Of a stretch of 58,276 nt of DNA, positions 52,201 to 58,276 are shown one piece after another. Every line of letters begins with the position of its first letter. Within the stretch, counting starts at the first letter, position 1. The DNA is from Caulobacter segnis. GTDB lineage: Bacteria > Pseudomonadota > Alphaproteobacteria > Caulobacterales > Caulobacteraceae. The position numbers and the translations under genes were made by a program. The stretch lies in assembly GCF_003243465.1 (NCBI RefSeq), contig NZ_QFQZ01000023.1:1-58276 (forward strand), written 5' to 3'. Below the pieces are notes generated by a model. That model did not search any database. It was not told the origin of the DNA and saw only the letters and a program-made list of their open reading frames with translations.

Positions 52201-55200
52201 GCTGGCGGCTGGGATATCTGGACGCCTTGAAGTTCTCGTCCACCAGCGACTGTGGCGTGATCGACCAGTTCCGGCCGGGCGTCGACCTATCCCTGACCAC
52301 CTACGCCTACGACCAGGCCACCTTCGAGCTTGCCGGCAAGAAGATGTGGGACGACCAGGCCAAGGCCTTCCAGGTCATCACCTACGGCCATGACGCCTAC
52401 GGCAACCAGACCTCGATGGTCGATCCGGTCGGCCAGCTCTGGAAGACCGAGTTCGACCCCAAATTCCATACCTTCCTGCAGACCCTGCGCGGACCGCCCC
52501 TGGCCGGCGGGCGCACCTTCGCCACGCAATACAACTACGACCCGCGCTTTGGCCTGCAGACCGCCGAGGTCGACGCCAACGGCAACGTCAACCTGACCTG
52601 TTACGACGGGCTGGGGCGTGAAGTCGGACGCCAGGTCAATGCGCCGAGCGGCGTGCCGGCCGACACGTCCTGCGTCACGGCCGGCCCCGGCTCGGGCGTA
52701 TCGGTGATCACCAATCGCGCCACCGATTGGCTGATCGGCGCCGGACACGAGACCTATTCCGAGACGCGCACCCTGCAGGATTGGCCGACAAGCCAGGGCC
52801 AGAAGACCTGGCTCTACGCGCGGCAAACGCTGGATGGCCGGGCCCGGATCTACAGGAGCGTACGCCAGGGGGCGGCCGCCGGCGCCGACGTCGTCGACTG
52901 CACGGTCTACGACGGCTACGACCGCACGCCGAGCCGGTCGCTGCCGTTCTTCGGCGCCGCCTCCGCCGACTGCGCGGCCACCGCCTCGGGTCGACTGTGG
53001 CTCGACCAGCGCTACGACATCATCGGCCGGATCGTCGAGCGGACACGGCCCGAAGGCCCCAACGGCGGAGGGCGGGTCCGGGACGTGACCAGCTATCCCT
53101 CGTACCTGCGCGCGGTGCAGACACTGGCCGTTGGGACTCCCGAAGCCTATGTCCGGGAATTCCGCTACGACATGCGCAAGGGCGACAAGGTGACGGTCGC
53201 CGTGTCGGTGACCTCGGACGGCGGGGCCACCACGCAGATCGGGCGTGACCGACTGGGGGCGATCACGGCGACCGTCTCGCCGCCGACGGCCGCGTCCCCG
53301 GCGGGCGTGCGCACCAGCTACCTGCGTGACAGCCTGGGGCGGATCGTCCGGACGGACTCCCCCGACCGCGGGGTCGTGACCAACGACTACCTGGGCACGC
53401 CCTACCTGAAGAAGCAAACCACGACGAACGGCGTCGAAACTTTCGACTACGACACCCAGGGCCGCCTGCTCCGCCATGATCTCGGAGGGGGCTTCGTCTA
53501 CGCCTTCAGCTACGACGACACGACCGTGACCAACGGCGTGGGCCGCCAGACCGGCCTCAGCGCCACCGATCCGCGGCTCGCGGCTCCGATCGTCCAGACG
53601 ATCGGCTATGACGCCCAGGGCAATCCTTCCAGCGTCACCACGATCGGCCTGCCGAACCTGACGGCGCCTCAGGTGCAGACCACGGCCTACGATCCGCAGA
53701 GTCGGCCGCGGGTCCTGTCCCTGCCCAACGGCGCGCGCCTCGAGAGAGCCTATCAGTATGGGCTCCTGGCCTATCTGAAGCTCGACAGCCTGACCGTAGC
53801 GCGCTTCACAGGCTACAGTCCTTACGCCAAGCCGACGGGTATCGCCTATGATGGTGGCGTCGTCGAGACGCTCGGCTACACGCCCTCGGGCCTGCTGAGC
53901 AGCCAGAAGGTGACCCAGGCGGCGGCGACCTATCTGGACCGCGCCTACGACTGGAGCCCGCTCGACGAACTGCGCGCGATGCGCGAGGCCGTCCGCTACA
54001 GCGGCAAGGATCTGAGCGAAACCTACGGCTACGACAACCTGCGGCTGACCTCGGCTGAGGGGGTCTTCGGCAAGTGGGGTTACGCCTACGACCAGGCCGG
54101 CAACCTCAACCAAAGGACCGATCAGGCGTCTGGGGTGAAGACCGACTACGCCTATCGTAACTTCCAGCTGCTCAAGGGCGTGCGGGGCGGCGCCGAGATC
54201 TATGCGGCCGACTATGACGCGTTCGGGTCAATGACCCGCCGCGCCTCCGACGGCGACGTCCAGGTGTTCGGCTACGATCCCGAGGCGCGCCTGACATCGT
54301 CCAAGGACGGCGGCGGCGTAGAGCGCGCACGCTTCCACTACGACGCCCAGGGCGAGCGGATGCTGGTCGACGACCGGGTGACCGGCGTGACCACCGCCTA
54401 TGTCTCGCCGACCTACCAGGTCGCAACGAAAGGCGGGCAGGCGCTGAGCACGGTCGTGCTGCATGACGACCTGGGCCCGCTGGCCATGGTCACTACCGGA
54501 TCGGCCTCGGTGACTGGTCCCGGGGTGCCGGGGCCAGGCGTGCTTCACCTGCACCGGAACCAGGTCGGCAGCACGACCCTGACGACCCGTGGCACCGGCG
54601 CCGTCGGCTCGGTGCTGGCTTACGAGCCCTATGGCGTACCCATCCGCCTCAACGGTCCGGACGACTTCAGCAACAAGTTCGCCGGCTTGCTGCGGGACGA
54701 GGCGACAAGCCTCTACTACTCCGCCTCCCGGTATCTCGATCCGCAGACCGGCCGCTTCACGACGGCTGACGCCGGTCCCAGCGCCGAGCCACAGATCCAG
54801 GATAGCCTCAACACCTACGCCTATGTCGCTGGCCGTCCGACCTCGCTGGTGGACCCGTCGGGTCAGTTCCTGCCGCTGATCGCGGCGGCCATCGCCGAGG
54901 TCGGCGCCGCCGCGGCTGAAGGCGCGGCGGTCGCGGCGGAAGGCGCGGCGCTCGGCGCCGAGGCCGGCGCGACGGTGGGGGAAGCGGCCGCGGCCGGAAC
55001 AGCGGCCCTGAGCGAGACCGTCGCGGCCGAGTCGACCGCCGCCACCACGGCGGCCACCGTCGAGGCCGAGGTCACCGAGACCACGGCGCTCGCTTCGCGC
55101 GCGGCGATGACGGGCGAGACCGCCACGGCCAGCACCAGCTCGGCGGTCAGCGGCGAAGCCGCCGTCCAGTCGACCAGCCTCGAAAGCGGGTCGCTGGCCG

Positions 55201-55658
55201 ACGTCACCGCCTTCGAGGGCGAAGGCTCGCTGACGCAGTGCCCCAGCCCTTGCCGCGCCGCGCGGTGGCTGTGGTACGAATACAGCCCCTGGTCCACCAG
55301 ACCGGTCACGCTGTTCCGAGGCCTCCGCGACGTCGGTGAAATCGGCGAGATCGAAGGAACAGGCACGTTGCGCAGCCCCTTCTGGCGCGCGAACGGCATC
55401 GGGCCGGGGGCGGATCGGTTCACCTGGTGGCGGATGTGGCTGCACAGCATCGACAGCGGTATTGGGCCTAGTCCCTATGTTTCGACGACTTCGTCGGAAA
55501 GCGTCGCACAGAGCTTCTCCGGCGGGGGCGGACGCATCTACAGGTTCACGGTGCCGCGCTACACCGTCAACCGCGCCTGGTGGAGCCCGTTCCCGCATGA
55601 ATTCGAATATCTCGCGAAGGACGGCCAAGTGGTGCAAAACGTCGTAAGGACACAGTAG
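49224..55658 (+). CDS. Secreted SpvB/RHS polymorphic toxin with ADP-ribosyltransferase-like C-terminus
   Basis: 2144 residues. Order: Sec signal (1 to about 34, LGLAVALFLVCRPLEAW), SpvB N-terminal domain (IDIPTPPGTNELQPKLSLVY), seven FG-GAP/VCBS repeats (for example LLADVNGDGLADVVGF) between 50330 and 51390, TcdB-like middle, YD/RHS repeats from about 52340, RHS core (SASRYLDPQTGRFTTADAG; NTYAYVAGRPTSLVDPSG), an Ala/Glu/Thr-rich linker, then a variable C-terminus. This last part has the R-S-E layout of ADP-ribosyltransferases: Arg2032 (LFRG), 2087-2090 (STTS), Glu2126-x-Glu2128 (HEFEYLAKDG). The RHS shell should encapsulate this toxin. It starts 46 bases after the RiPP-like genes with an AAGGGG ribosome site, so it is probably in the same operon. 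Confidence 0.9.
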   Translation: MASRSWSSACVLPRLLGLAVALFLVCRPLEAWSQSRAAAPKAAPTQTMGSLQGAFTVTDRGNSSYAIDIPTPPGTNELQPKLSLVYNNATGNGMVGVGWSLAGLVSIDRTGANLAQDGFRGGVTYGADDRFTYNGQRLIMVETNADGAVFRTEVESWTRIVSHARTDAGATCGNGPCWWTVTTDKGLTYELGRTADSRAAPRGGDGSIRSWSLGKIVDLNGNVLTVTYTATPYSGSQDGGQIYPARIDYTSNPAAGLTAQRAVTFSYEARPDPIGIYIGGYPVRTAARLKRVDSSVDGVKTPSIILTYAQSPATGRSQVTQIAECTGDDSQCLVPTNFAWSSADLSFAAPAGWLSTDFTQGWTAQDPRLLADVNGDGLADVVGIRLDTQVALAKPDRSFAGAATWNAGFGRNTGWTDARTPRTVGDVNGDGLLDVVGFNYKSVEVALSTGHSFDKAGWTQPSYPYFGFDPSAGGWIKERNPRLLADVNGDGLADIVGFGAQTMVGLSNGAGFETPAVWNTSDFTGDAWWRQTERLRLIGDVNGDGRADIVAFSSTGVVVGISTGGQTNQFDLSRWPQNTGGYAYFSLAQGWRSDLHPRLLVDVNGDGLADIVGFKNGVQVALSTGKGFMPPQTWNAGFSAESSPPWRAGTTRLLIDVDGDHRADIVGFDTTGAKVALNRGDIFTDGLWNASALAGFTPSTDRPVQTSDVNGDGLGDAVAFGANRGQATTLAVGLAGGAQADMIVQVTNGLGGRLDLTYAPLSDRGVYTPAASSPGGQAAAGLTSFVQPQPYIYSPYSAAYPLRDIVGGPIYVIKHVDESIDRTRSAASYNYSTDYSYTDAKLDQRSQRWLGFASKTRLYLEDGRKTVEIYNQTFPLTGTLQRREIRCGPKSSDPLCVPDALITSAPMEYIAVQTATGVGPIATPVWDVRKTRQTVNQYVYGQFDTATLNVFAYDAFGQPVLQSYIGRVDQAGKDLSPDDDVYACKRYVNDATRWRLGYLDALKFSSTSDCGVIDQFRPGVDLSLTTYAYDQATFELAGKKMWDDQAKAFQVITYGHDAYGNQTSMVDPVGQLWKTEFDPKFHTFLQTLRGPPLAGGRTFATQYNYDPRFGLQTAEVDANGNVNLTCYDGLGREVGRQVNAPSGVPADTSCVTAGPGSGVSVITNRATDWLIGAGHETYSETRTLQDWPTSQGQKTWLYARQTLDGRARIYRSVRQGAAAGADVVDCTVYDGYDRTPSRSLPFFGAASADCAATASGRLWLDQRYDIIGRIVERTRPEGPNGGGRVRDVTSYPSYLRAVQTLAVGTPEAYVREFRYDMRKGDKVTVAVSVTSDGGATTQIGRDRLGAITATVSPPTAASPAGVRTSYLRDSLGRIVRTDSPDRGVVTNDYLGTPYLKKQTTTNGVETFDYDTQGRLLRHDLGGGFVYAFSYDDTTVTNGVGRQTGLSATDPRLAAPIVQTIGYDAQGNPSSVTTIGLPNLTAPQVQTTAYDPQSRPRVLSLPNGARLERAYQYGLLAYLKLDSLTVARFTGYSPYAKPTGIAYDGGVVETLGYTPSGLLSSQKVTQAAATYLDRAYDWSPLDELRAMREAVRYSGKDLSETYGYDNLRLTSAEGVFGKWGYAYDQAGNLNQRTDQASGVKTDYAYRNFQLLKGVRGGAEIYAADYDAFGSMTRRASDGDVQVFGYDPEARLTSSKDGGGVERARFHYDAQGERMLVDDRVTGVTTAYVSPTYQVATKGGQALSTVVLHDDLGPLAMVTTGSASVTGPGVPGPGVLHLHRNQVGSTTLTTRGTGAVGSVLAYEPYGVPIRLNGPDDFSNKFAGLLRDEATSLYYSASRYLDPQTGRFTTADAGPSAEPQIQDSLNTYAYVAGRPTSLVDPSGQFLPLIAAAIAEVGAAAAEGAAVAAEGAALGAEAGATVGEAAAAGTAALSETVAAESTAATTAATVEAEVTETTALASRAAMTGETATASTSSAVSGEAAVQSTSLESGSLADVTAFEGEGSLTQCPSPCRAARWLWYEYSPWSTRPVTLFRGLRDVGEIGEIEGTGTLRSPFWRANGIGPGADRFTWWRMWLHSIDSGIGPSPYVSTTSSESVAQSFSGGGGRIYRFTVPRYTVNRAWWSPFPHEFEYLAKDGQVVQNVVRTQ

Positions 55659-55673
55659 GCGTGCCAGAAGCGG

Positions 55674-56054
55674 ATGATTGACCCAAACACCGAGATCGCA
55701 AGGCTCTACGTCTACTCCCCGTTCGAGCAGAAGACCTTTCCCTATCTCCGGCGTTACATGGATCTGGTGTCGCCGCGCCTGGACGCCGTCCTGGCGGACC
55801 CGGCGCGGCGGCGGCGGTTCATGCTCGCGGGCCTGCTCCTGGCTTATCGCGCGGCCAACCATCACGGCCAGGTCATGACCACCACGGCGCGGGCCGACGC
55901 CTTCGAGGACGAACGGCTGACCGCCTTCCCCCGCCTTGCCGGCGAGGAGATCCAGAACGCGGCGCACTATCTGCACCTGCTCGGGCGCGTGCCGTGGACA
56001 CTGCCGTTCCCCGGCCTGGGCGCGCGGCTCTTCCGGTTCGTCTGGCGCGGATAA
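55674..56054 (+). CDS. Small protein downstream of the RHS toxin, possible immunity protein
   Basis: 126 residues, no family recognised. It is mostly helical in pattern (RLDAVLADPARRRRFMLAGL; EEIQNAAHYLHLLGRVPW) with no signal peptide. It starts 15 bases after the toxin stop behind an AGAAGCGG-like ribosome site. In polymorphic toxin loci the gene at exactly this place usually encodes the immunity protein that neutralises the C-terminal toxin in the producing cell; that is the only basis for the call. Confidence 0.55.
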   Translation: MIDPNTEIARLYVYSPFEQKTFPYLRRYMDLVSPRLDAVLADPARRRRFMLAGLLLAYRAANHHGQVMTTTARADAFEDERLTAFPRLAGEEIQNAAHYLHLLGRVPWTLPFPGLGARLFRFVWRG

Positions 56055-56732
56055 AGTCACACATCGACTGTCGACCTGTAAGGCGACGGCGGCCTCACCA
56101 AGTCTCCAGCATCCGAACCTACCCAAGCTCCGCGTTGAGTCAGGTCCGCCCGGTCCCGCCCAGGTCGCCGTCGCCGGAGCGGCGGAAGCGAGCCTGGCTC
56201 ATGGGCCGGCCGGGCGCTCAGCTGCTGTAAAAGTCCTTCCGCGCGCTGGAGGGCTCCGGCGTCGGGCGACGTCTTATCTCCAGAAGTTCAACTGTCGCCA
56301 GGAGCGCTCTCTGTTGTCGATGATCAGCCAGGGTAGGTCTGAGAGCCGACGCACCCATGTCTTCGTGCTCGCCGCCTGCGTGCTGGTTATGATGGGCGAG
56401 TTTGCACCGAGAGTGGTCCGCGGCGCCTATCAGCGGGTTCACGACATGACGACCGCTGCGCCTGGGCGCGTCGTGGGTGCGGCTGGTGCGGTGTCGGAAC
56501 GGCGTGTGTCGGCGGTGGGTCCGGAGCAGGCGCGGCGGTGACGGGAGCCACGAAGGCGCCACTTGCCGCAGGCTTAGATTGAGTTCGGAGGCATGTAAAA
56601 AACCCGACCGCGCTCGGACGGGGGTGTCTTGCTTGTGCGGGGACCTTGAGTGCGGGGACACGATTTGGATCACACCCCACAACCATCCCCTGACCTTCTC
56701 CGCTTAGCCATGCGAGACGCCAAGGGACACCA
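56055..56732. other. 678-base stretch without a convincing gene
   Basis: The plus-strand frame ending at 56541 is open but low-complexity (Arg/Ala/Ser-rich) before 56320; from ATG 56320 it would give a 73-residue peptide with one membrane segment (THVFVLAACVLVMMGEF), without a good ribosome site. A minus-strand terminator module lies at 56597-56622 and a hairpin (GTGGGG...CCCC-G-CAC) at about 56651-56681. This may be decayed sequence behind the toxin-immunity pair, where displaced toxin tips are often found, but no toxin fragment was recognised. Confidence 0.5.
56597..56622 (-). terminator. Minus-strand intrinsic terminator, module copy 2
   Basis: On the minus strand: CCCG-T-CCG, loop AGCG, CGG-T-CGGG and six T. 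It is about 230 bases downstream of the DUF1254 gene. With the following 30 bases it resembles 30108-30163 (23 of 27 positions in the hairpin part and 17 of 21 in the flanking part identical by eye, with one indel). Confidence 0.75.
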
Positions 56733-56858
56733 ATGTCAAACAATCCCAAGCAGCGCGATAGCGCTCGTGAAACGACCGAGGGCCTGCCGCCAGGAAAGCC
56801 GGCTTCGCGCCAATTGCCGCCCTCGGCGCGCCTTCAGGAAGGCGACGTTCGCCTCTAG
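56733..56858 (+). CDS. Possible 41-residue hydrophilic small protein
   Basis: ATG preceded at good distance by AAGGGA; 41 codons to a TAG. The product is charged and proline-rich (MSNNPKQRDSARETTEG...; ends LQEGDVRL) with no cysteine and no membrane segment. It overlaps the end of the convergent DUF1254 gene by four bases. Codon use is moderately GC3-rich. No family known; the ribosome site is the main support. Confidence 0.35.
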   Translation: MSNNPKQRDSARETTEGLPPGKPASRQLPPSARLQEGDVRL

Positions 56859-58189
56859 GTTCGCGTGAGCGCGGGAACTCTCCAAGATCGCGTTCTGAGC
56901 TCGCGGCGCGGCAGATAGGCGCGAAGCGCCAAGCGCATGCGGCCGCTGGGCGCGGGAAGCCAGTTGGCCGCCATCGCTCCGACCGGGCGCTCACGTTGGA
57001 TCAGGATCTCGAACCCTCCGTCCGGATTCTTGATCAGGCCGGGCGTGCGATCTCCGATCGCGTATCGGGCGATCGGATTTTCGGTGAAGAAATAGCGCCC
57101 CTCGGGTGTGACTTCGTACATGGTCAGCGACCAGAAGGCGTCGACCGGCACGCCGCCGGGCGGCACTCGCCAGCGATACGACGTCTGGCCCGTCAGCGGT
57201 TGACCCTCGGCGTCGAAATTGGCGTGGAAGTACATCGCCTCCTCCTCGCCCAACGCCGCGATGCCGCCGAGCGCCACGGCGGCGCGCAGTTGGTCATTGG
57301 TCCCAAAGTCGCCGATCCCGGGAGGCTGGTAGCTCCAGCCGCCGACCGCATAGTCGCGGAAGCGGAAGGTCTCGCGCAGGACCTCCAATGCGCCGGGTAT
57401 CGTCGCCCGCCATTGGTCCAGCACCGCCTGAGACGGCAGACCCGGCGCGCTGATACCTTGGGCGGCGAACTGGCGCGCGCGCGGGAACTGGCCGCCCCCG
57501 CCCCGCGAGCGGGCGATGACCTCGTTGACCAGCGACAGGAAGCGGACCGGATCGTTCACATCGCCGGCGGCCGCCTCGAAGGGGCGCGGCGGTGGGCGGT
57601 CCGCCGGGACGCTCAAGGTCAGCCCGCCCTGGAAGGCCTGAGCGGCGGCGAGATCCGCCGGTCCGTCCACCAGGACGCGCATCAGGGCCCAGACGTCGTT
57701 ACTCGGCGCGCGGATCAGGCGGACGTCCGCCGGCGCGGCGCCCTTCCAGCTCGGGCCCACGACCCAGTAGCGACCGCCCTGCCCCTTGGTCGCCCGCGTG
57801 CCGACATAGGCGAACACGTCAGTAAAGGCGCTCATGAAAGCCAGGCAGAAGTAACGGTCCGTCGAGCTGGGCACGGTCAGCTCGACCGGTCCACCCGACA
57901 GCTCCAGGAAGATCGACGAATAGATTGTGTCGTTGTTGGGCGCGGTGACCTGATGGGAAGTGTGGTCCATCAGCTGGGATCGATGCGCGATGACGTTCAG
58001 CTTGCCCGGTCTGCCGACCGCCCCCGTCCGCTCCTGCTCGATCCGCGCCTGCTCGTACAGCGGAAAACCATAGAAGAAGGCTCGCTGGAACGGGTCCTTG
58101 GCCGTTTCGGCCAAGGCGGCAAGGGCCTGTCCCGTGGGCAGCAGGACCGAGGCGGCCAGCCCGGACTTGATCAGGTGACGGCGGTGCAT
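56855..58189 (-). CDS. DUF1254/DUF1214 domain protein, exported
   Basis: 444 residues. The N-terminus MHRRHLIKSGLAASVLLPTG followed by QALA is a signal peptide (the RR pair allows Tat, but the motif is not complete). DUF1254 about 40-170: AFFYGFPLYEQARI, VTAPNNDTIYSSIFLELSGG, VPSSTDRYFCLAFMSAFTDV. DUF1214 about 320-430: YRWRVPPGGVPVDAFWSLTM, YFFTENPIARYAIGDRTPGL, then GRMRLALRAYLP. The family is widespread in Proteobacteria with no settled function; the N-D-T and Y-x-x-F motifs are conserved. Its transcript probably ends at the terminator at 56597-56622. Confidence 0.9.
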   Translation of the reverse strand: MHRRHLIKSGLAASVLLPTGQALAALAETAKDPFQRAFFYGFPLYEQARIEQERTGAVGRPGKLNVIAHRSQLMDHTSHQVTAPNNDTIYSSIFLELSGGPVELTVPSSTDRYFCLAFMSAFTDVFAYVGTRATKGQGGRYWVVGPSWKGAAPADVRLIRAPSNDVWALMRVLVDGPADLAAAQAFQGGLTLSVPADRPPPRPFEAAAGDVNDPVRFLSLVNEVIARSRGGGGQFPRARQFAAQGISAPGLPSQAVLDQWRATIPGALEVLRETFRFRDYAVGGWSYQPPGIGDFGTNDQLRAAVALGGIAALGEEEAMYFHANFDAEGQPLTGQTSYRWRVPPGGVPVDAFWSLTMYEVTPEGRYFFTENPIARYAIGDRTPGLIKNPDGGFEILIQRERPVGAMAANWLPAPSGRMRLALRAYLPRRELRTRSWRVPALTRT

Positions 58190-58217
58190 CGGCTCTTCTC
58201 CAACAGGACCTCTGTAC

Positions 58218-58276
58218 TCAGCGGGTGTGGCGGTTGAAGAACCGCCAGATGACCTCGGTCGCGTCGACCTGGTCGT
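58218..58276 (-). CDS. C-terminal end of an esterase (PHB-depolymerase-like), 5' part outside window
   Basis: Only the last 18 codons and the TGA are present. They read DQVDATEVIWRFFNRHTR, the typical last helix of PHB-depolymerase/LpqC-like alpha/beta-hydrolases (DATEVIW-FF--H). It is 28 bases upstream of the DUF1254 gene on the same strand, so the two may be co-transcribed. Confidence 0.6.
   Translation of the reverse strand, partial: DQVDATEVIWRFFNRHTR

Noticed and set aside
30108..56653. Integrative island with att sites at the two terminator modules
   Set aside because: No integrase, recombinase, transposase or intact tRNA is present in the window; the repeats are better explained as terminators or small-RNA ends, so the island idea is only mentioned as a weak alternative.
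56640..56690. tRNA 3'-end remnant on the minus strand (GTCCCCGCAC preceded by ATCCAAAT)
   Set aside because: T-stem does not pair and no other arm is recognisable; it forms a simple hairpin instead.
1..58276. CRISPR arrays, rRNA operons, intact insertion sequences, prophage genes
   Set aside because: None seen: no regularly spaced direct repeats, no transposase or phage structural motifs in any frame examined.

Overview
The window is 58,276 bases of very GC-rich, gene-dense DNA and reads as the chromosome of an alphaproteobacterium. Caulobacter or a close relative (Caulobacteraceae) is the best guess. The reasons are a cold-shock protein with two cold-shock domains, GC-rich paired inverted repeats between genes, abundant ATGA/TGATG start-stop overlaps, and a sigma-73-like promoter. 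This is an inference from style; there is no rRNA or tRNA here to settle it.

Layout. 1-8929: the end of uvrA, four related polytopic membrane proteins (minus strand) with a glutathione S-transferase among them, trmFO carrying an unusual in-frame insertion, a CFA-synthase-like methyltransferase and an MscS channel. 8930-26810: a nearly complete purine catabolic locus. Nucleosides are split by a nucleoside hydrolase, guanine is deaminated by GuaD, and xanthine is oxidised by XdhA/XdhB with XdhC. Urate then passes through PuuD, UraH, UraD, PuuE (allantoinase), AllC and PucG to oxalurate. An AtzG/AtzE/AtzH-like (HpxX/Y/Z-like) trio and a formamidase-family enzyme are candidates for the last steps. 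A TetR-type regulator closes one operon, and three similar operator-like palindromes (half-sites near TAAGTAA, 8-base spacer) lie upstream of the three transcription units. 26985-29908: maeB and a double cold-shock protein, separated by terminators. 30430-37254: two divergent glycan-assembly units (three GT4 glycosyltransferases, a GINT1-like beta-propeller protein, a flippase-like protein, an LptF/LptG-family permease). 37303-43142: an esterase, a small secreted protein, a two-component system, a truncated GT2 gene and poxB.

43350-56054 is the most interesting part. It holds a type 2 isopentenyl-diphosphate isomerase (divergent), then, on the plus strand, a subtilisin-like protease with a PatA/PatG-type C-terminal domain, a 69-residue peptide with eight cysteines confined to its C-terminal 41 residues, a full-length cis-prenyltransferase (UppS paralogue), and a 603-residue protein that joins an unrecognised N-terminal half to a second PatG-type C-terminal domain. 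I read this as a cyanobactin-like, probably prenylated, cysteine-rich RiPP pathway in an alphaproteobacterium. It runs directly into a 2144-residue secreted SpvB/RHS protein that ends in an ADP-ribosyltransferase-like toxin domain, followed by a small possible immunity gene. The window ends with a DUF1254/DUF1214 protein and the tail of an esterase, both on the minus strand.
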